Assembly (NCBI RefSeq): GCF_954871325.1
Contig: NC_088775.1
Location: 310,001-374,000, forward strand
DNA from: Gordionus sp. m RMFG-2023
Lineage: Eukaryota; Nematomorpha; Gordioida; Chordodea; Parachordodidae
Direction of reading: 5' to 3'
Length of the DNA: 64,000 nucleotides
Shown here one piece after another: positions 48,640 through 61,849 of this stretch. The translations under genes were made by a program, and so were the position numbers. The first letter of the stretch is position 1, and every line of letters starts with the position of its first letter. The notes beneath the pieces are model-generated. The model saw only the letters and a list, made by a program, of their open reading frames with translations. It had not been told where the DNA came from and did not search any database.

Positions 48640-48940
48640 TTCTAACTAAAGTCAATATTACTACAGCTGACTTCAATGTATGAGACACTTTTAAATAAAT
48701 AAATTGTCAGTTCTAGGGGTTAATATTAACTGTCATTGCAAAAAGTCAAGAAAAAATGTTGCTATACCTAACTTTGACATTATCTCAATAGTGGCTCTGT
48801 CAAGCTTTTAGAATTTTAGCCTAAAAGATTAAATCAAGTCTCTAAGTTGAGTTCTCAACTTGAAGATTGATTGGAATATTTTTGGTTAATATAGTTGTTG
48901 GCTAAAGTTAGCTTAGTTTAACGACACTAATATTAAAAAT
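48640..48940. mobile_element. TIR element relic, inverse of 21234-21415
   Basis: Carries AGATTGATTGGAATATTTTT and ends GCTTAGTTTAACGACACTAA, the inverse of the M1-type terminus. Interior otherwise unknown. Confidence 0.5.
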
Positions 48941-49158
48941 TATGTTTTACCCTTTTAGAGATTTCCTATTTTCCAGAATCGAATTTTATAAATGACAAAT
49001 AATTATCCTTTTCTTTAATCTTTTTTTAAAACAAAAACAAATACCATTGTTGAGTTATCACGAAAAATGAGATAAATTAATTTTGATTATTAATTTATCG
49101 ATTTTGAGCCAAAAAAATTTATTTTAGTAATAAAATAGGTTTAACTTCCCTCCGGATA

Positions 49159-49388
49159 GTGTTGTATAACCGGATTTTTAAGACCGATCTTTTTAAAAAA
49201 CGGCTGATTCAATATTTTAGAAAGAATATTTAGGCTAAGCCTCAAGATTTTACTCTTAGATTGGCACAACAAAAGGTTTGAACATCTATCTATCAACGAA
49301 ATCTCAAGGGTTAGTACAACATTTTACTGGCTTAAATATCGAGTCATACATTTTTATAAATTGGCTCAAATCTAGCCGTTATAACAAG
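49159..49388. mobile_element. MITE family M1 copy with long flanking repeat
   Basis: Ends GTGTTGTATAACCGG and GCCGTTATAACAAG. ACTTCCCTCCGGATA (49144-49158) and ACTTCCCTCGGATA (49389-49402) flank it directly. The repeat is longer than the 8-bp duplication suggested at 23063. Confidence 0.75.
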
Positions 49389-49402
49389 ACTTCCCTCGGA
49401 TA

Positions 49403-50200
49403 TAAAGTGGAAAAATTTTTTTAACTATCGTGGACCAATAAGCGTCTTTCGCGCAGAAAAAATTTAATTTGAAAGCCTTTTTACCCAATCAAAAATGTTG
49501 TTTTTTTTTACTACCCGTGATATTGTTTTTAAAAGCCTTAACCATTAAAAGATATAACGTGAAGGTAAATTCGTTTTCCCGATTCGCTAAAATGACTTTA
49601 TTATTTTATTTTCGACTTGATAGTTTTTTCGATGATGTGACTACCAACTAAGTGTTGTTTAAACGGCTTATTTAGGGCGATTTTCAAAAATAGGGCAACA
49701 ACTCCTCCCCCCCCCCTCTACGAAACACTTTAGTCTAAAGGAAATTATGACAGAACCTATAGGAGGGAGATGCCAGAAAGAAAACACAATATTTTATTAA
49801 AAAAAGATTATGTTCATAGGTAGCACAAAGGTTTGAATATCTATTAACGAAATCTTGAAAACTTAGACAATATTTAACAACACAACTTCTAACGCTATGT
49901 TATTTTTTTTTCTAATGCGCATCCACTCCCGTGTCTATAATTCCGATAGGATGATTATGATCATTCACGAGATAACTCCACTAGTTAATAATGAAAAAAA
50001 ATTAATAATACCCCCTCATTCCACTAACAACCAACTATGTTCTTGCTATATATAATAATTGTTTGATTTATTAAGATTTTTTTTTTCATTATCTTTTTAC
50101 AAAATTTTTTTATTTTTTTGATAATAAAAATAAATATAACTAATTAATTTAACCAAAAAAAAATTTATGTTCCTAGTGGATATTTTTTCTTTTCTTTTTC
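49403..50200. other. Intergenic, M1 debris
   Basis: At about 49825-49890, AAAGGTTTGAATATCTATTAA and TTTAACAACACAAC are M1 remnants. Open frame 49469-49651 is unsupported. Confidence 0.4.
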
Positions 50201-50274
50201 GAAACAAAAAAAAAATAATTAATTAAAGAAATAAATTATTTAATTTTTTTTTTACTTGTGGAAACTTAAATTTT

Positions 50275-50831
50275 TTTTTTATATATGGTTCATGTTTAAA
50301 AAAATCAATCTTTTTATAAAGATTAATTTCCATTCTATTTTATTCATTTTTTTTATAAAAATCTATTTCTATTCTATTTTATTCATTTTTTTTATAAAAA
50401 TCGATTTCCATTCTATTCTATTTTTGTTTTTTTAAATAATCAATCTTTTTTATAATGATCAATTTCTATTCTATTTTATTCATTTTTTTTAAATATAATC
50501 AATTTTTTTTAAATATAATCAATTTTTTTTAAAATATAATCAATTTTTTTAAAATATAATCAATTTTTTAAAATATAATCAATTTTTTTTAAAATATAAT
50601 CAATTTTTTTAAAATATAATCAATTTTTTTATAAAAAAATCTATTATTTTTTCTATTTTTATCCATTTTTTTAAAAAAAAAATAATCAATTCTTTTTATA
50701 AAGATCAATTTCCATTCTATTTTATTCAATTTTTTTTATAAAAAAAATCTAATTTTTTTTTCTATTTTATTAATTTTTTAATAAAAAGAAAATAATCAAT
50801 CTTTTTATAAAGATCAATTTCTATTCATCTT
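50275..50831. repeat. AT-rich minisatellite region
   Basis: Variations of TTTATAAAAATC-ATTTC-ATTCTATTTTATTC at about 40-50-bp spacing surround a core at about 50483-50631. There AATATAATCAATTTTTTTTA recurs about eight times with a period near 20 bp. Confidence 0.8.
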
Positions 50832-51779
50832 GTTTTTACTCACTATCAATTAAGATTTACAAATAAATTTTTATTAAGTGAATATAATAAATTAATAATA
50901 ATAATAAACTTTTTAATAACTTATTTTAGTTTCTATATAATTTATATTGAAATTTAAAATAACTATAAATAAACGTTAATAAAAAAAGTAAAAAGTAATC
51001 CATTAAAAATTTATCCATTTATTTTTCTTGTGGATTAAAATGTATCATCTCTACCTAGAGGCAATTTTATTCGATTTTAATGTTCTACTATATAATAAAT
51101 GTATTAAGAAAACTATTAATACTTAATTGAGTTATCCTACCATATTCAACCAATCAGCGCTCATGGAATTTTACACATGATTAAAATATAATTTTCAAAG
51201 TCAGATCACGTGGGACAAACTTGAAACACAAATGTGATTGGATAAAAAAAAAATATTTCAAATTAGAATCTTTATTTAAATATTGATGTTAGTTGTTTCA
51301 ATAATTAAATATAAATTTCTATATATTTAGGTGACTATATTTTATTTGACAGTTGCTTTTCTGTAAAGATTGACTTGGCGACTTAAGTCAATTCATGCCC
51401 AAATGATAATTGGCATTAAAGAGTGATTTTTTTCCTTCCCGATGCATTCAATAAGGTAAGGCTGCTTTCTGATGTGGCATATGAGGAATTGGATAAAATT
51501 GAATATAGTTTTTGTGGGAATTTCAGGCAAATTTTAATTATAAATAAAAATATTTAAATTTTTGATAGTATAAAATCTTTATTTTTGACCTATTGAAGCG
51601 AATTGTCATCAAAGTTAATCTTTCTTAAATAGTATAAAAGTTGGAAGATAATATTAGGATATTTAACATGATATGCTTCAACTTGTCTCACTGTCAGATC
51701 GGGACACTTAATTATGGAAGTTTACTATGCACCATAAAAATCTAAAGCTCATTGTGAAGGGTGGGGGTGTTGTAATTGT
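50832..51779. other. Intergenic with promoter-like motifs but no gene
   Basis: A CCAATCA at about 51151, a CACGTG E-box at about 51208 and an inverted CCAAT (GATTGG) at about 51236 lie within 90 bases. No open gene follows on either side, so function is unproven. Confidence 0.25.
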
Positions 51780-51787
51780 GTGTGTAT

Positions 51788-51962
51788 CAGAGTTGTTAAA
51801 GGATCTGGATACAAGTATCTAGATCCTGTATCTAGATATAAAAATGTGGTATCTGTATCTGTATCTAGATAGATTTTTGATTTAATAATCTGTATCTAGA
51901 TATTATTTTAGACGTTGTATCTGTATCTAGATCCATTTAAAAAGTATCTTTTAACAACTCTG
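51788..51962. mobile_element. 175-bp hAT-like MITE with GTATCTAGATAC repeats
   Basis: Terminal CAGAGTTGTTAAAGGATC and GTATCTTTTAACAACTCTG are inverted. Flanks GTGTGTAT (51780-51787) and GTGTTTAT (51963-51970) are an 8-bp candidate duplication with one mismatch. The interior is almost wholly variants of GTATCTAGATAC. Confidence 0.85.
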
Positions 51963-52210
51963 GTGTTTATATACATTAAATATATAAATTTATATAATAT
52001 TCAATGTCAATCAAGTAATATTTAAATGTATATTCGTAGATAATAAAAATCTTACAATATGTTATACATGTCAAACATCAATATCATGTCAATCATTTTG
52101 AATAATTGTGATTCGAAGGGCAGATCGAACAGTCTTTTGTTGGTAAAATGAAACTTCGTGAGTTGATTCAAACATGTGTTAAATTATATATATATATATA
52201 TATTTGCATT

Positions 52211-52625
52211 AAAGATCTGCAAAAGTACCCGGCCCGAACCTGCCCCGGTCCTAATATTTCTATAAAAAAAATAAGTTCGGGTTATGTCAGGCCTAATATT
52301 TTTTTTTTTTAAATTCAGGCCGGGTCGAGCCGTTTCAAATTTTTTTTTAAATATATCTAAATTTATCAATTTTATTTTTAATTTTTTATTTAAATATTCG
52401 ATTATAATTATAGAAAACTAAACGTAAACGCGATATAACATAAGTCTTTTATTTTGAGTGATTATTAAAATTGATTTCTATATTTAAATATTCGGATCGG
52501 ATATTTGGATCGGATCGGTATTTAAATATTTGTATCGGATTTAATATTCGGACCGGACCGGTATTTAAATATTCGGACCGGACCGGTAAGGTTTTCTAAA
52601 AAAAATTTCGGGTTCGGGCCTTCTA
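52211..52625. mobile_element. GC-rich MITE (CCGGCCCGG family), long copy
   Basis: AAGATCTGCAAAAGTACCCGG at the left. Inside, tandem blocks of ATTCGGACCGGACCGGTATTT with variants lie at about 52485-52590. Right boundary approximate. Confidence 0.65.
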
Positions 52626-55428
52626 TTTCCCTTCAATACATCAAAAATATGAAGAAAATTGAAATCGATACTCGAAAATGAAGTTTGCCTAAAATTTAAC
52701 CAAAATTGCTGGATATAAATGACCCTCCTAACGAAATCCGGAAGACAGTTGCTATCACCATTGCCCTCTATCCATCGTCTACATGTGAGGAGGGGTAGGA
52801 ACAGTACACATTTTTTTTGATGGGGGTAGGGTTAGGGTTTGAGGGTGATAGACTAGGGATAGGATAAATTTAATTGGGGGGGGGGGGGTATCTATTAAAT
52901 TTTTAGATAAAATGGGGTAAAATGTATCGCCGTAAAAAATTGATACTTTTATTATAGACACCTATTAAAATACAACGATATTGCTAAACATCATCCAAAT
53001 CTATATATGACACGCGATCATAGACATTATATTTCAAAAAAAAAGTATAAAACTTCTGGATCTTTTGGCAATACGGATTAAAAATTCTAACAGTAAGCTC
53101 GTATTCATGTCAAATAATATACTGTTAGGCATTAATTGTAAATGAGGAAGTTTTAATTGAATTCATGTTATAAAAAAAATTCTTTTGCATTCACAATATT
53201 ATGATAGTCAGCAGTAGAATAGTGCATTTAAGTTTCTTTTTTAGAGGGGGGGGAGAGATTTTTAGAGGGGTAGGTATAAATTTTTGAGGGGAGGGGTTGC
53301 ATTTGATGAATATCCTACCATGTAGAGGCTGCCCCTATCATAAGTTAAGCTTATTTCCTCTTTTTTAACAGATCAAAATCTTATTGGTGACATAATGGTA
53401 AACCATGCCTTTAATAGCCAGTCTGTTATTAACCTATCTATCAACACAATTTATCCACAATTTCGCTTACAAAAGGAGTGGGGTACTAAAAAATTCCTAT
53501 TGCCAGACAAGGAATAAAGATATGCCATTAAGAGGACTATTAATATTTGCTGAAAATAATGAATATGTAATTAAAACACATTACGGAATTTTCCGAAAGC
53601 CTCTGGGGGGTTGTAATGAGTTCCGAATCTAATTTATATTTCGAAAAAATTATTTAAAATAAGTTTATTAAAGCTGTGATATAAAGAGTTAAGGATAAAA
53701 AAAAATAGCCGGAAAAAAAACAGTGGGCGCCAAAATAGCATTTATAAACTTAAACTTTATATCCATCAGTGTCGAATATTATATAAAATATGTTTTTACG
53801 CAGTGTGTTTAAATGGGGAACATGGAACAAAACGTTCCTAGAAACAAAAATTTGGGACAATGTGCGGAACGTGAACAGTGATCCTAAGGAATACGGTTGC
53901 TTCTAGTACACATAACTCTGTAGAATAGTTCCTGCCCACTTAGTTCTCAATGCAACTTGAAATTTATTCATGAGTCACACTTTTTAATTTATTTAATTTT
54001 AGTGCAAAACAAAATTTAAGAGAAAATCACAAAGAGTCATGCCAATGATTACAATCTTATAAATCTGGGTGGGGCCTAGTGTATTTATTTAATGATAAAA
54101 TTTAAACAAATCGTAATGGAGGAGAAATCCTAAAGGAAAAGCTAAAAATCTTAAATAATTTCTGATCTTCACTCCGCTCCCCTCTCACGATTCATGTATG
54201 CAAATACAAAATCGTCATTCTTCTTTGTGAGTGAAGACAATTCTAGTACTGAATTTTTATGGCTTCTCTAAATGTTAGAATTGATTGATGATGAACTCTT
54301 TCATTACTGGATCATTTTCCATCAATTCTAATATGTATCTCCTTTTTAATTAGAAGTGCAATGTATGTTCGATCTTTCGATTAAGAACCTGACATGAAGT
54401 GACATAGGATGACAATATATGCTAAAAGTCACTTATGAGAAGTATATATAATTTTTTGTTCACTGATCATGGCCATTCCAACACAGGGAGAGAGTTGGGG
54501 GGGGGGGGATAAATACAATTACTCATACAAATATTAGGGTAAATAACTTAATATAGTCAATATACATAGTCAGTATTGGTATATTTATATCATTCTATTC
54601 TTCTTCATACGGATCTCAGCATTCTAAAGGGAAGGTGCGGAAACCTAGGCTACCGATTCACTATTATTTAGTTTTATAGCGCATACTATTTTTTATGAAT
54701 ATGCTCCAAATCTAATTAAATATTTTGTTTTGAGAAATTATTTAAGCCGAGTCTTTGATTGGCACTCAAGTTTTTATAAAAAGGGTAACCGGAAATTAAT
54801 TCCCCGGGAAAATAAAATTCCCAATAATTAATCCTTAGAAAATAATTTTCAGGAAATTTATTTACTTAAATTTTAACAAGACTTGCTAAATAAAATTGAA
54901 TTAGAGATCATTTCATTTCTTCTGAAATACACCCGAATATTCCTGGTACAGATCTGTCTGTTAGGCTAACCATCCTTTTAAGGCTTCATGAGAGACAAAC
55001 CTAGAATCTTGGTAAGGAACACCAATGTTCTCTTAAACATATAGTACTTAAATGACCGGATGTCACTGCAATCACCGAGCTAACATTTATCAATAAAATA
55101 AAATTTTAATTTTATATGCCTAACAACTTCATGTTCCATCAGAAAACTTTTCTATAGTCATCAAAAAATAGGTAGCTTCACTCATCTATTGGATGCAAAG
55201 TTAGCACTACCCAAATCAAATAAGATTTCCTGGAAAAATTCGACCGACTTCAAAATATCCCATTTTACTCTCTCGTCATTCAATCTTTTTTCCACAAATA
55301 TTTCCTATCTGCATTTCAAAAATATTGAATATTTTTCCGTTCTACTCCTGTAGTACCATTCCCTTACGTGTTATTTGATTTGGAATTTATAAGTTTAAAA
55401 TCTCTCTTGTAAACAATACTCAAAGCAA

Positions 55429-55429
<1 letters not shown>
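52626..55429. other. Intergenic, no gene recognised
   Basis: G-homopolymer runs occur near 52878-52888, 53246-53254 and 54498-54508. A possible acceptor (CTTTTTTAACAG at about 53360-53371) precedes an open stretch to about 53630, but the translation has no known motif and no partner exon was found. Confidence 0.35.

Positions 55430-55502
<73 letters not shown>
55430..55502. repeat. (GAAA)n microsatellite
   Basis: About 73 bases, uninterrupted. Confidence 0.97.
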
Positions 55503-55503
<1 letters not shown>

Positions 55504-57086
55504 TGTGGGTGTAGGCTTTAGATACCCTGCCTCAATGATTATTTGTAGCCTTTCTCTCGTCATACAACAATGTCAACAAAAAAAAAACATCTGACCCCAA
55601 GAATAAACATATTTTATTCTTCTATATGGGTGTGGTTTAGTTTTTAATTTTGCTAATAAAAATAACAAAATAATTATACTAAAGCTATAACATCCCCATT
55701 TTTTGGAAATTTTTTTCATATTCCATACTGTAAAAAAAAAATACTCTTAACTCCAATTCTCTAATATAGAATACACAGAATCTCATAGTGTAAAGGTAAA
55801 CATCATTTATATATACTATATTGATATATAGAACACCCCGGGTCTGGACCCCTGGAGGGCCTGAGCACATCAAAGGGTCGTAAATTTCATGACCAAGCAA
55901 ATTTACAACACTAGTGGCACGTAGCTTAAATATTTTAAATTTTTTAAATGTGTATATTCCCACTCATGATAATTCACCATTAGGGAATTTCTTCTTCCAA
56001 AATTTTGAAAGAAAAAATAATAATTTTTTTTTACAATTTAAAAATTAATATTTAACATTATTATTGCATATCTTCATTTATCATGCTTATAATTTTATTT
56101 TTTTTAAAAAAAAATTAAAAATTTTTTAATTAAAATTCCTATCTCTTCCTTTCCGTAAATATTTTTGGTCGATGAATGTTTGATAAAGAGTAATTAACGT
56201 TATCAATTATAAAAGGAACATCAAAAATGAATGTATTCGAGTGGAAATTAGGAATTTCATTTTAAACAATTAATATTTTTTTCTCTATTTTGTTATTTTG
56301 TATCCATTTCATTTAATTATTTTTGCTTTTTTTTTTCATTTTTCATTTTTCTTCTTTCTCTTTTTTTTTTTTTTTAAAAATAAAAAGAATTATTTTTATT
56401 AGGAAATTTCAATTTTAAACAATTAATAATTTTTTTCCTCTATTTTGTTTTTTTATATCCATTTCTTTTAATTTTTTTGCTTTTCTTTTCATTTTTCTTC
56501 TTTCTCTTTATTTTTTTTTAAAAAATAAAAGTTTTATTTTTGTTTTTGCGTTTTTGCCACCATTTAATTTTATTTATACTCCACATTACACGAGTTCTGG
56601 CGCATGCTCAAGCCTACTCCAAAGGCTTGAGCAGATCAACAATTTGGTTAAACACTTCCTCGGGGAAAGTCAGATATGAATGGATGATTTTTTTATAATA
56701 TTATTTATCTAATCATCTTAGTCATAAATTTAAAATTTTATCCATCTCCCCCCCCCTGAATTTCTTTATTTTATATAGTTATTCATTGAAAATTTAAATT
56801 AATAAAATAGTTGACTTGTAGTAATCCCACTTGCTGTCAAAAACTGATTGGTTCAGAATATAAATATGACCCATTCCCTTCCTCCAAATTAGAATAATAT
56901 ATCTATTCTTTCTTGTCATGGTATATAGTTCATTCAATAAAAATCCGATGCCGGTTTTTATTTCCCTCTGAAACAAATAGTAGATTCGAATAACCGGTCC
57001 GGTTTTGTTAAGATATCCGTAATCATGTCTATGATTTTTTTCTTCTATCTCATTTTTCTGACCCCACCGCATCTCCTTCCATTCAC
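55503..57086. other. Intergenic, no gene recognised
   Basis: Two similar T-rich blocks (about 56220-56390 and 56395-56530, both with CATTTTT-CTTCTTTCTC) look like an old local duplication. A GC patch at 55838-55862 is unexplained. Confidence 0.4.
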
Positions 57087-57088
57087 TA

Positions 57089-57261
57089 GTGTTGTTTAAA
57101 CGGCGCTGGCCGATTCTTAAAAACGGCTAACTCTATCCAAAAAATATTATACAAGAGCCTTAAGATCTAGCTCATAAATGGCACAAAGGCTTTGAGCATC
57201 CATCAACAAAATCTAGATGCTTAGACCCTTTTTTACTGGCTGTTAAGACATTACCACCATT
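57089..57261. mobile_element. MITE family M1 copy
   Basis: Starts CTAGTGTTGTTTAAACGGC and contains CTTAAAAACGGCTAACTC and GGCACAAAGGCTTTGAGCAT. The right terminus is degraded. Confidence 0.7.
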
Positions 57262-59581
57262 ATCTTTGGATAAAAATTTGAAGAGAAATAAAAATTAATC
57301 GTTTTTTTTAATTAGTTAATAGATATATCATAAAAGGTAGTAATAAAAAAAAAATTAAAAATATTTTTTCCTTGTGTAGTTAAATATAATTATTTTTTAT
57401 AAAAAATTGTTATTTTTTTTTGACGAAAAAATAAAATCTAAAACCATAAAATATTTCAATTATTGTGGATTATAAATTATTTATTAAAAAAAAATATATT
57501 CGAAAATAATATTATTGTTTGCCTATTGTGGGAAATATGTTTTGCCAAAATAACTCGATACTAGTAAAGTAACTAGTTACTTTATTTGTTAAAAAAGTAA
57601 CTGTATTAATCTATGACCTCAATAATGATTAATTTTTTTTATAGACAAAAATTTGGGAAGGGAAGTAAATGGAATAAATTTGGAGATTTTAAAGTTACTA
57701 AATATTAGAGATTCTTAAAAAAATTTATTTAAAACTGGCCTTTTTAAAAAAATTAAATCTAAATTATTAATCACTTAGAAAATTATATAAAGGGGGGTTT
57801 AAATATTCGTTTTTGATTGGTACAAAAGGAATTGCCAGCCTCTGATTGGTTGATCTCAACAACCCTTACTTTCATTATAAAATTTAGACAACTTGCTATC
57901 TCAAACATATGTAATATGAGATGAAATATCACGTTTTATAAAAGATATTGGTATCACAAATATCCTTCGAAATCGCAAAATGCAGCTTAAAATTATTCAA
58001 AATACAGAAAACGTTAGAAATTCTAGGTACTGTGAGGTAAAATGAATCCAAAATAAAAATCCAAAAAATATTCTTTAAATCAGAGCCGGTCTGGGAAAAT
58101 TTTGACTCCTACAGACCTCGGTTAAATATGATGATTTAAAAATCTTGCTAGTAAAGCTATAGCTTATTCTCTTTCTTGGAACCCAAAGAAAGAATTCTAC
58201 CAACATTTATAAAGAAGAAGAAAGAAAAAAAATAAACGAATTATCTTTAAAAGAGGAAACACTAATTCCTTTAAAAAAAAATATCTTTTAAATCATTTTA
58301 ATTTATGAGAAGTAAATGGTTCCATCTTCACCCAACCAATCATTACGAAGGATACGATAATATTTTGGGCGGGAATTCCGAAAATTAAAAAAATAATTAT
58401 AAATCTTAATAATTTTATTTTTTTTTAAATTTATTCCCAGGAATGATCAGCGAAGCAAATGGTATAATTTATTTTAAGAGTGGCACATGGCAAGATTAAT
58501 TGGCATATAAATTAAACTATCCCCTATTTTTGCCAACAATTTTAAAAAATATCAATCTTTATTCATTTCACACGAGATATCATTAATTATTGTCAAAAAT
58601 TAATATAACGCACTAATGAAGGGAAAGAAACATAATTTTGAGTCATTAATAATTTATATATGTTTTTTTTGGTTAATTTTTGATAAAATGAAGTTTCAAA
58701 AATGTTTATTTCGTGTCCGAAAATAATTTTATATAAAATGGTCACAATGCTTTTTGCTTCTATTAAAGGGAATTGAAGAGACGGATTCTGGGGAAAAAAA
58801 CCGATCAGCCCTCAAGAATCCTTTTTCTTCCGGCAAAGAACTCCGCCAACAGCCATTTATTCACTCTCTAACTATCTAAGTTTTATCTCTTCCATTTAAA
58901 TAATCTTCCATGTTGACGAATGCGGATAAAGGGTTCAGCCAGTTGGCACAGCCAGATTTTGTTATACTACCTTGTTAATAGAAGATCTTTTCCTTCCATA
59001 GTTTCTATTTTATTAATTTTCTCTTCTTTTTTTTAGATATTCCTCTTTTCTAAAATCCCCTTATATCCTTTTTCCCTGTATCTCTTTTATCGATTTTTAT
59101 ATTGAACTTTTCTTATTCTATTTTTATAATGAGCTTTCAACCTTTCAGTGGCTTTCCAGGAGTCAATCGGAAGGGTTAAAAAATTGAGAAATGGATCTGC
59201 TAAGAAATACACCATTATCCCATTCGATTTCATGGGAGGATCTGGACCGATATTTAAAGATTCTGATTGGTTTATGGTTCAGTGGTAATTATGTAGGTTA
59301 TAGTTTGGTTACGGTTAGGGTCGCTTAAAATTATGGACGTTGCGGTATAGATTAAGGTTTAAAAAAATGATGATATTTTTTTTGAGGTTTTTATAACTAT
59401 TTATCTGTTATTATTAAATTTCCGATAAGATTTACCATTTTATGAATAAAATAAATTATGAAAAATTATCAAAATAAAGCAGGAAAATTTGAGAAAAAAT
59501 TTTTAAATTCTTAAGATTATTTAAAAACTTCCCAGGGAAAAGTAATCAAATATTGTGGATCTAAGTTATAAATTTATATAA
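57262..59581. other. Intergenic, no gene recognised
   Basis: Contains a perfect 18-bp palindrome AAAGTAACTAGTTACTTT at 57566-57583, and two inverted CCAAT motifs within 30 bases at about 57816-57851. No coding frame follows. Confidence 0.35.
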
Positions 59582-59870
59582 CAGAGACCTGAAAGCCCGC
59601 CTGTAAACTTGCCGGGGCTAAAAAATACCCTGGCCGGGTCGAATATATTTTTAAAAAATTAGGGCCTAGAATACAAAACCCGGGCCGGATCTAAAAACAT
59701 TTTTTTTAAATAAATCCGGGCCGGGCTAATGTTTTTATTACTTAAAATCCGGATCGGTCGGATTTTTTAAAAATACCCGGGCCCGGGTCGAATATATTTT
59801 AAAAAAATTAGGGCCTGAAAATACAAAACCGGGCCGGGTCGATTTTTTAATGGTATTTTTGCGAGTCTCA
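59582..59870. mobile_element. GC-rich MITE (CCGGCCCGG family)
   Basis: CAGAGACCTGAAAGCCCGCC at the left and GGTATTTTTGCGAGTCTCA at the right. The interior repeats GGGTCGAATATATTTT-AAAAAATTAGGGCC twice. No exact target duplication was identified. Confidence 0.7.
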
Positions 59871-60063
59871 TATATATATCCAAAAACGGTTTTAAACCGG
59901 TTCAAAAAAAATTTAACGGTTGGGTTAGCTCCTTTTTAGCGGTTTTGGCATATGATTCGGGGATAAGCAGCTGCTAACATGAATTGGATCATAATACACA
60001 TTTTTCTTTCTTCTTCTTTGTTTTAAGAGATGGTCTGGCTTCGTTCAATGACATATAATAATA

Positions 60064-60302
60064 CCTAGGAAGATGCCTCCATTAATAATGCATTCGAAAA
60101 CGTCGCTGAAATGCAAATCAGCTGGAACCGCCATTTTGGTAACCCATGATAGTAATTATTCTCACGTAAAAAACTAATTATTTAAATCGATAACTTGCTT
60201 CCTTGTTATCTCGATGATCGGGCAATTCTTTAATAAAGTTGACACATGGTTTCCCCAGCTTTCATTGATGTGACACTTTTAATGAGCGCATGGTCAGTCT
60301 AG
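60064..60302. mobile_element. MITE family M2 copy
   Basis: Left CCTAGGAAGATGCCTCC (diverged), subterminal CAGCTGGAACCGCCATTTTG; right TGGTCAGTCTAG. Truncated interior. Confidence 0.7.
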
Positions 60303-60524
60303 CTCTTATCATATGTCATTGGGCTTCGTATATCCACCATAAAGTGACTTCTTCTCCTCTCACTCACTCGCAATATTTACGAAGGCATAATAAAATAAAA
60401 AAAATATCGAAAAACTTCTTTCAACGATCTTTTTAATCCAACTAATAAAAATCAATTTCAAAACAAAAAAAATTAATTTTTACCCTAGATTTCTATTCTC
60501 CCATCTGTGAAAATTTTTCCTTTA

Positions 60525-60616
60525 GGATTTTAAATCCTTTCTTTGGATTTGAAATCCTTTCCTTTTCTGGATTTAAAATTCTTCAATGGATTTGAAATCC
60601 TTCTCTAGATTTTAAG
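60525..60616. repeat. Tandem imperfect palindromes GGATTTGAAATCC
   Basis: Copies start at 60525, 60545, 60569 and 60588 (GGATTTTAAATCC, GGATTTGAAATCC, GGATTTAAAATTC, GGATTTGAAATCC), with a weaker fifth near 60606. Each is a near-perfect dyad. Confidence 0.8.
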
Positions 60617-61849
60617 GGGGATTATCCTTAATTTTTTTTTTTTCTTTTTAAAAAAATAATGTGTCTTAATTAATCGTAAAGTTAAAAAAAAATATGTTTA
60701 AAATTTAAAAAATTTTTGTATTTTAAAAATTAAAAAATATATATTATAAAAATTAGAGAGGTATTTCCCTCGAATGATGGATAAAGAAATTTACGGAATA
60801 AATTTGGTCCGCGATTTATAAAGCGGAGGGGTTCGAGGAAAGCAAAATACCTCTATCGTTTTCTTCCGCCTCCGCCTCTCCTCCGCCTTCCACAGTTTTT
60901 TTTAAGGCTGAAAGGCTTCATAATAAAGGTGCACTTTTCTTTAAAACTTATCCAATTTTTATAGGCAGAACGGATTTAAGAAAGAATTTGGAATTTAAAT
61001 CCCCATATGTTCAAAACTTCTTTTATTTTCTTTAAAAAATATTTCAAAAAAAAAACTCCCATTTTGTTTTAATTATTTAAATTTTTTTTTAAGAAAAGTT
61101 TTAATGTGTTTTAAATTTTTAAGAATAAGAAAAAAATATATCGAAAAATTGTTTGGTTTGTGTAGTAAGTTTGTAACATTTCGTTAATATAAACTTTTCG
61201 ACCTTTTTTTGATTGATATTAATGGCGATTTTCGCGAATTTCGCATGTGATTTTTATACGAAATTAATTTAGATATAAATAAATTTACTAAATCAAAAAA
61301 AAAAATAAATAAATAAAAATACAATAAAATTTATATTTTACACAATCAAAAATAAAAAATAAAAAATTTTAATTTTGAAATAAAATTTAATTAGCTTGTT
61401 AAACTTAAATGGGAGTTAACCTCGTCGACTTTTTTAATTTTTCTTTTATTTTTTTTCTTTTCTATTCTTTATTTTCATTTTCATTATATTAATTTATCTT
61501 TTTTTTTAGGTTACAATTCTTTCTATTTAGCTCTTCCAAAGTCATTTCTTCTTGCGTTCTCAATTTCTAAATAAATCTATAAGTAGAGTTGTCCCTGCTA
61601 GGAAAGTTCTGATCCATAGAAATGATCTGTTTGAATTCTAAACTGAGTCGACTCAAAATGTTCCATAATTTATTTAGCTAATAGTGCAAGCATATTACTC
61701 ATTTTCTATCAATATTTATTTCATGACATCCGCCCGAATGCTTTGATGGATAGGTCCAAAATGTCGTGATTATTAACCAGTTCAATTTAAACTGTGGCAA
61801 ATGTGACTTGGTGTGTCAAATTTCTTTCCAAGCGAATCGAAAATAATTT
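60617..61849. other. Intergenic, no gene recognised
   Basis: A local GC-richer pocket at about 60770-60900 (TTCCGCCTCCGCCTCTCC) breaks the AT-rich background. No frame or element identified. Confidence 0.35.

Noticed and set aside
50832-51779. Gene promoter from CCAAT and E-box motifs
   Set aside because: Short motifs occur by chance in long AT-rich DNA and no gene follows in either direction.
53360-53632. Possible isolated exon after CTTTTTTAACAG
   Set aside because: Neither open frame has a recognisable motif or a phase-matched partner exon; kept only as a note in the intergenic entry.
57566-57583. Perfect palindrome AAAGTAACTAGTTACTTT as a transposon end
   Set aside because: Similar dyads occur at some hAT termini, but I found no partner end or target duplication nearby.
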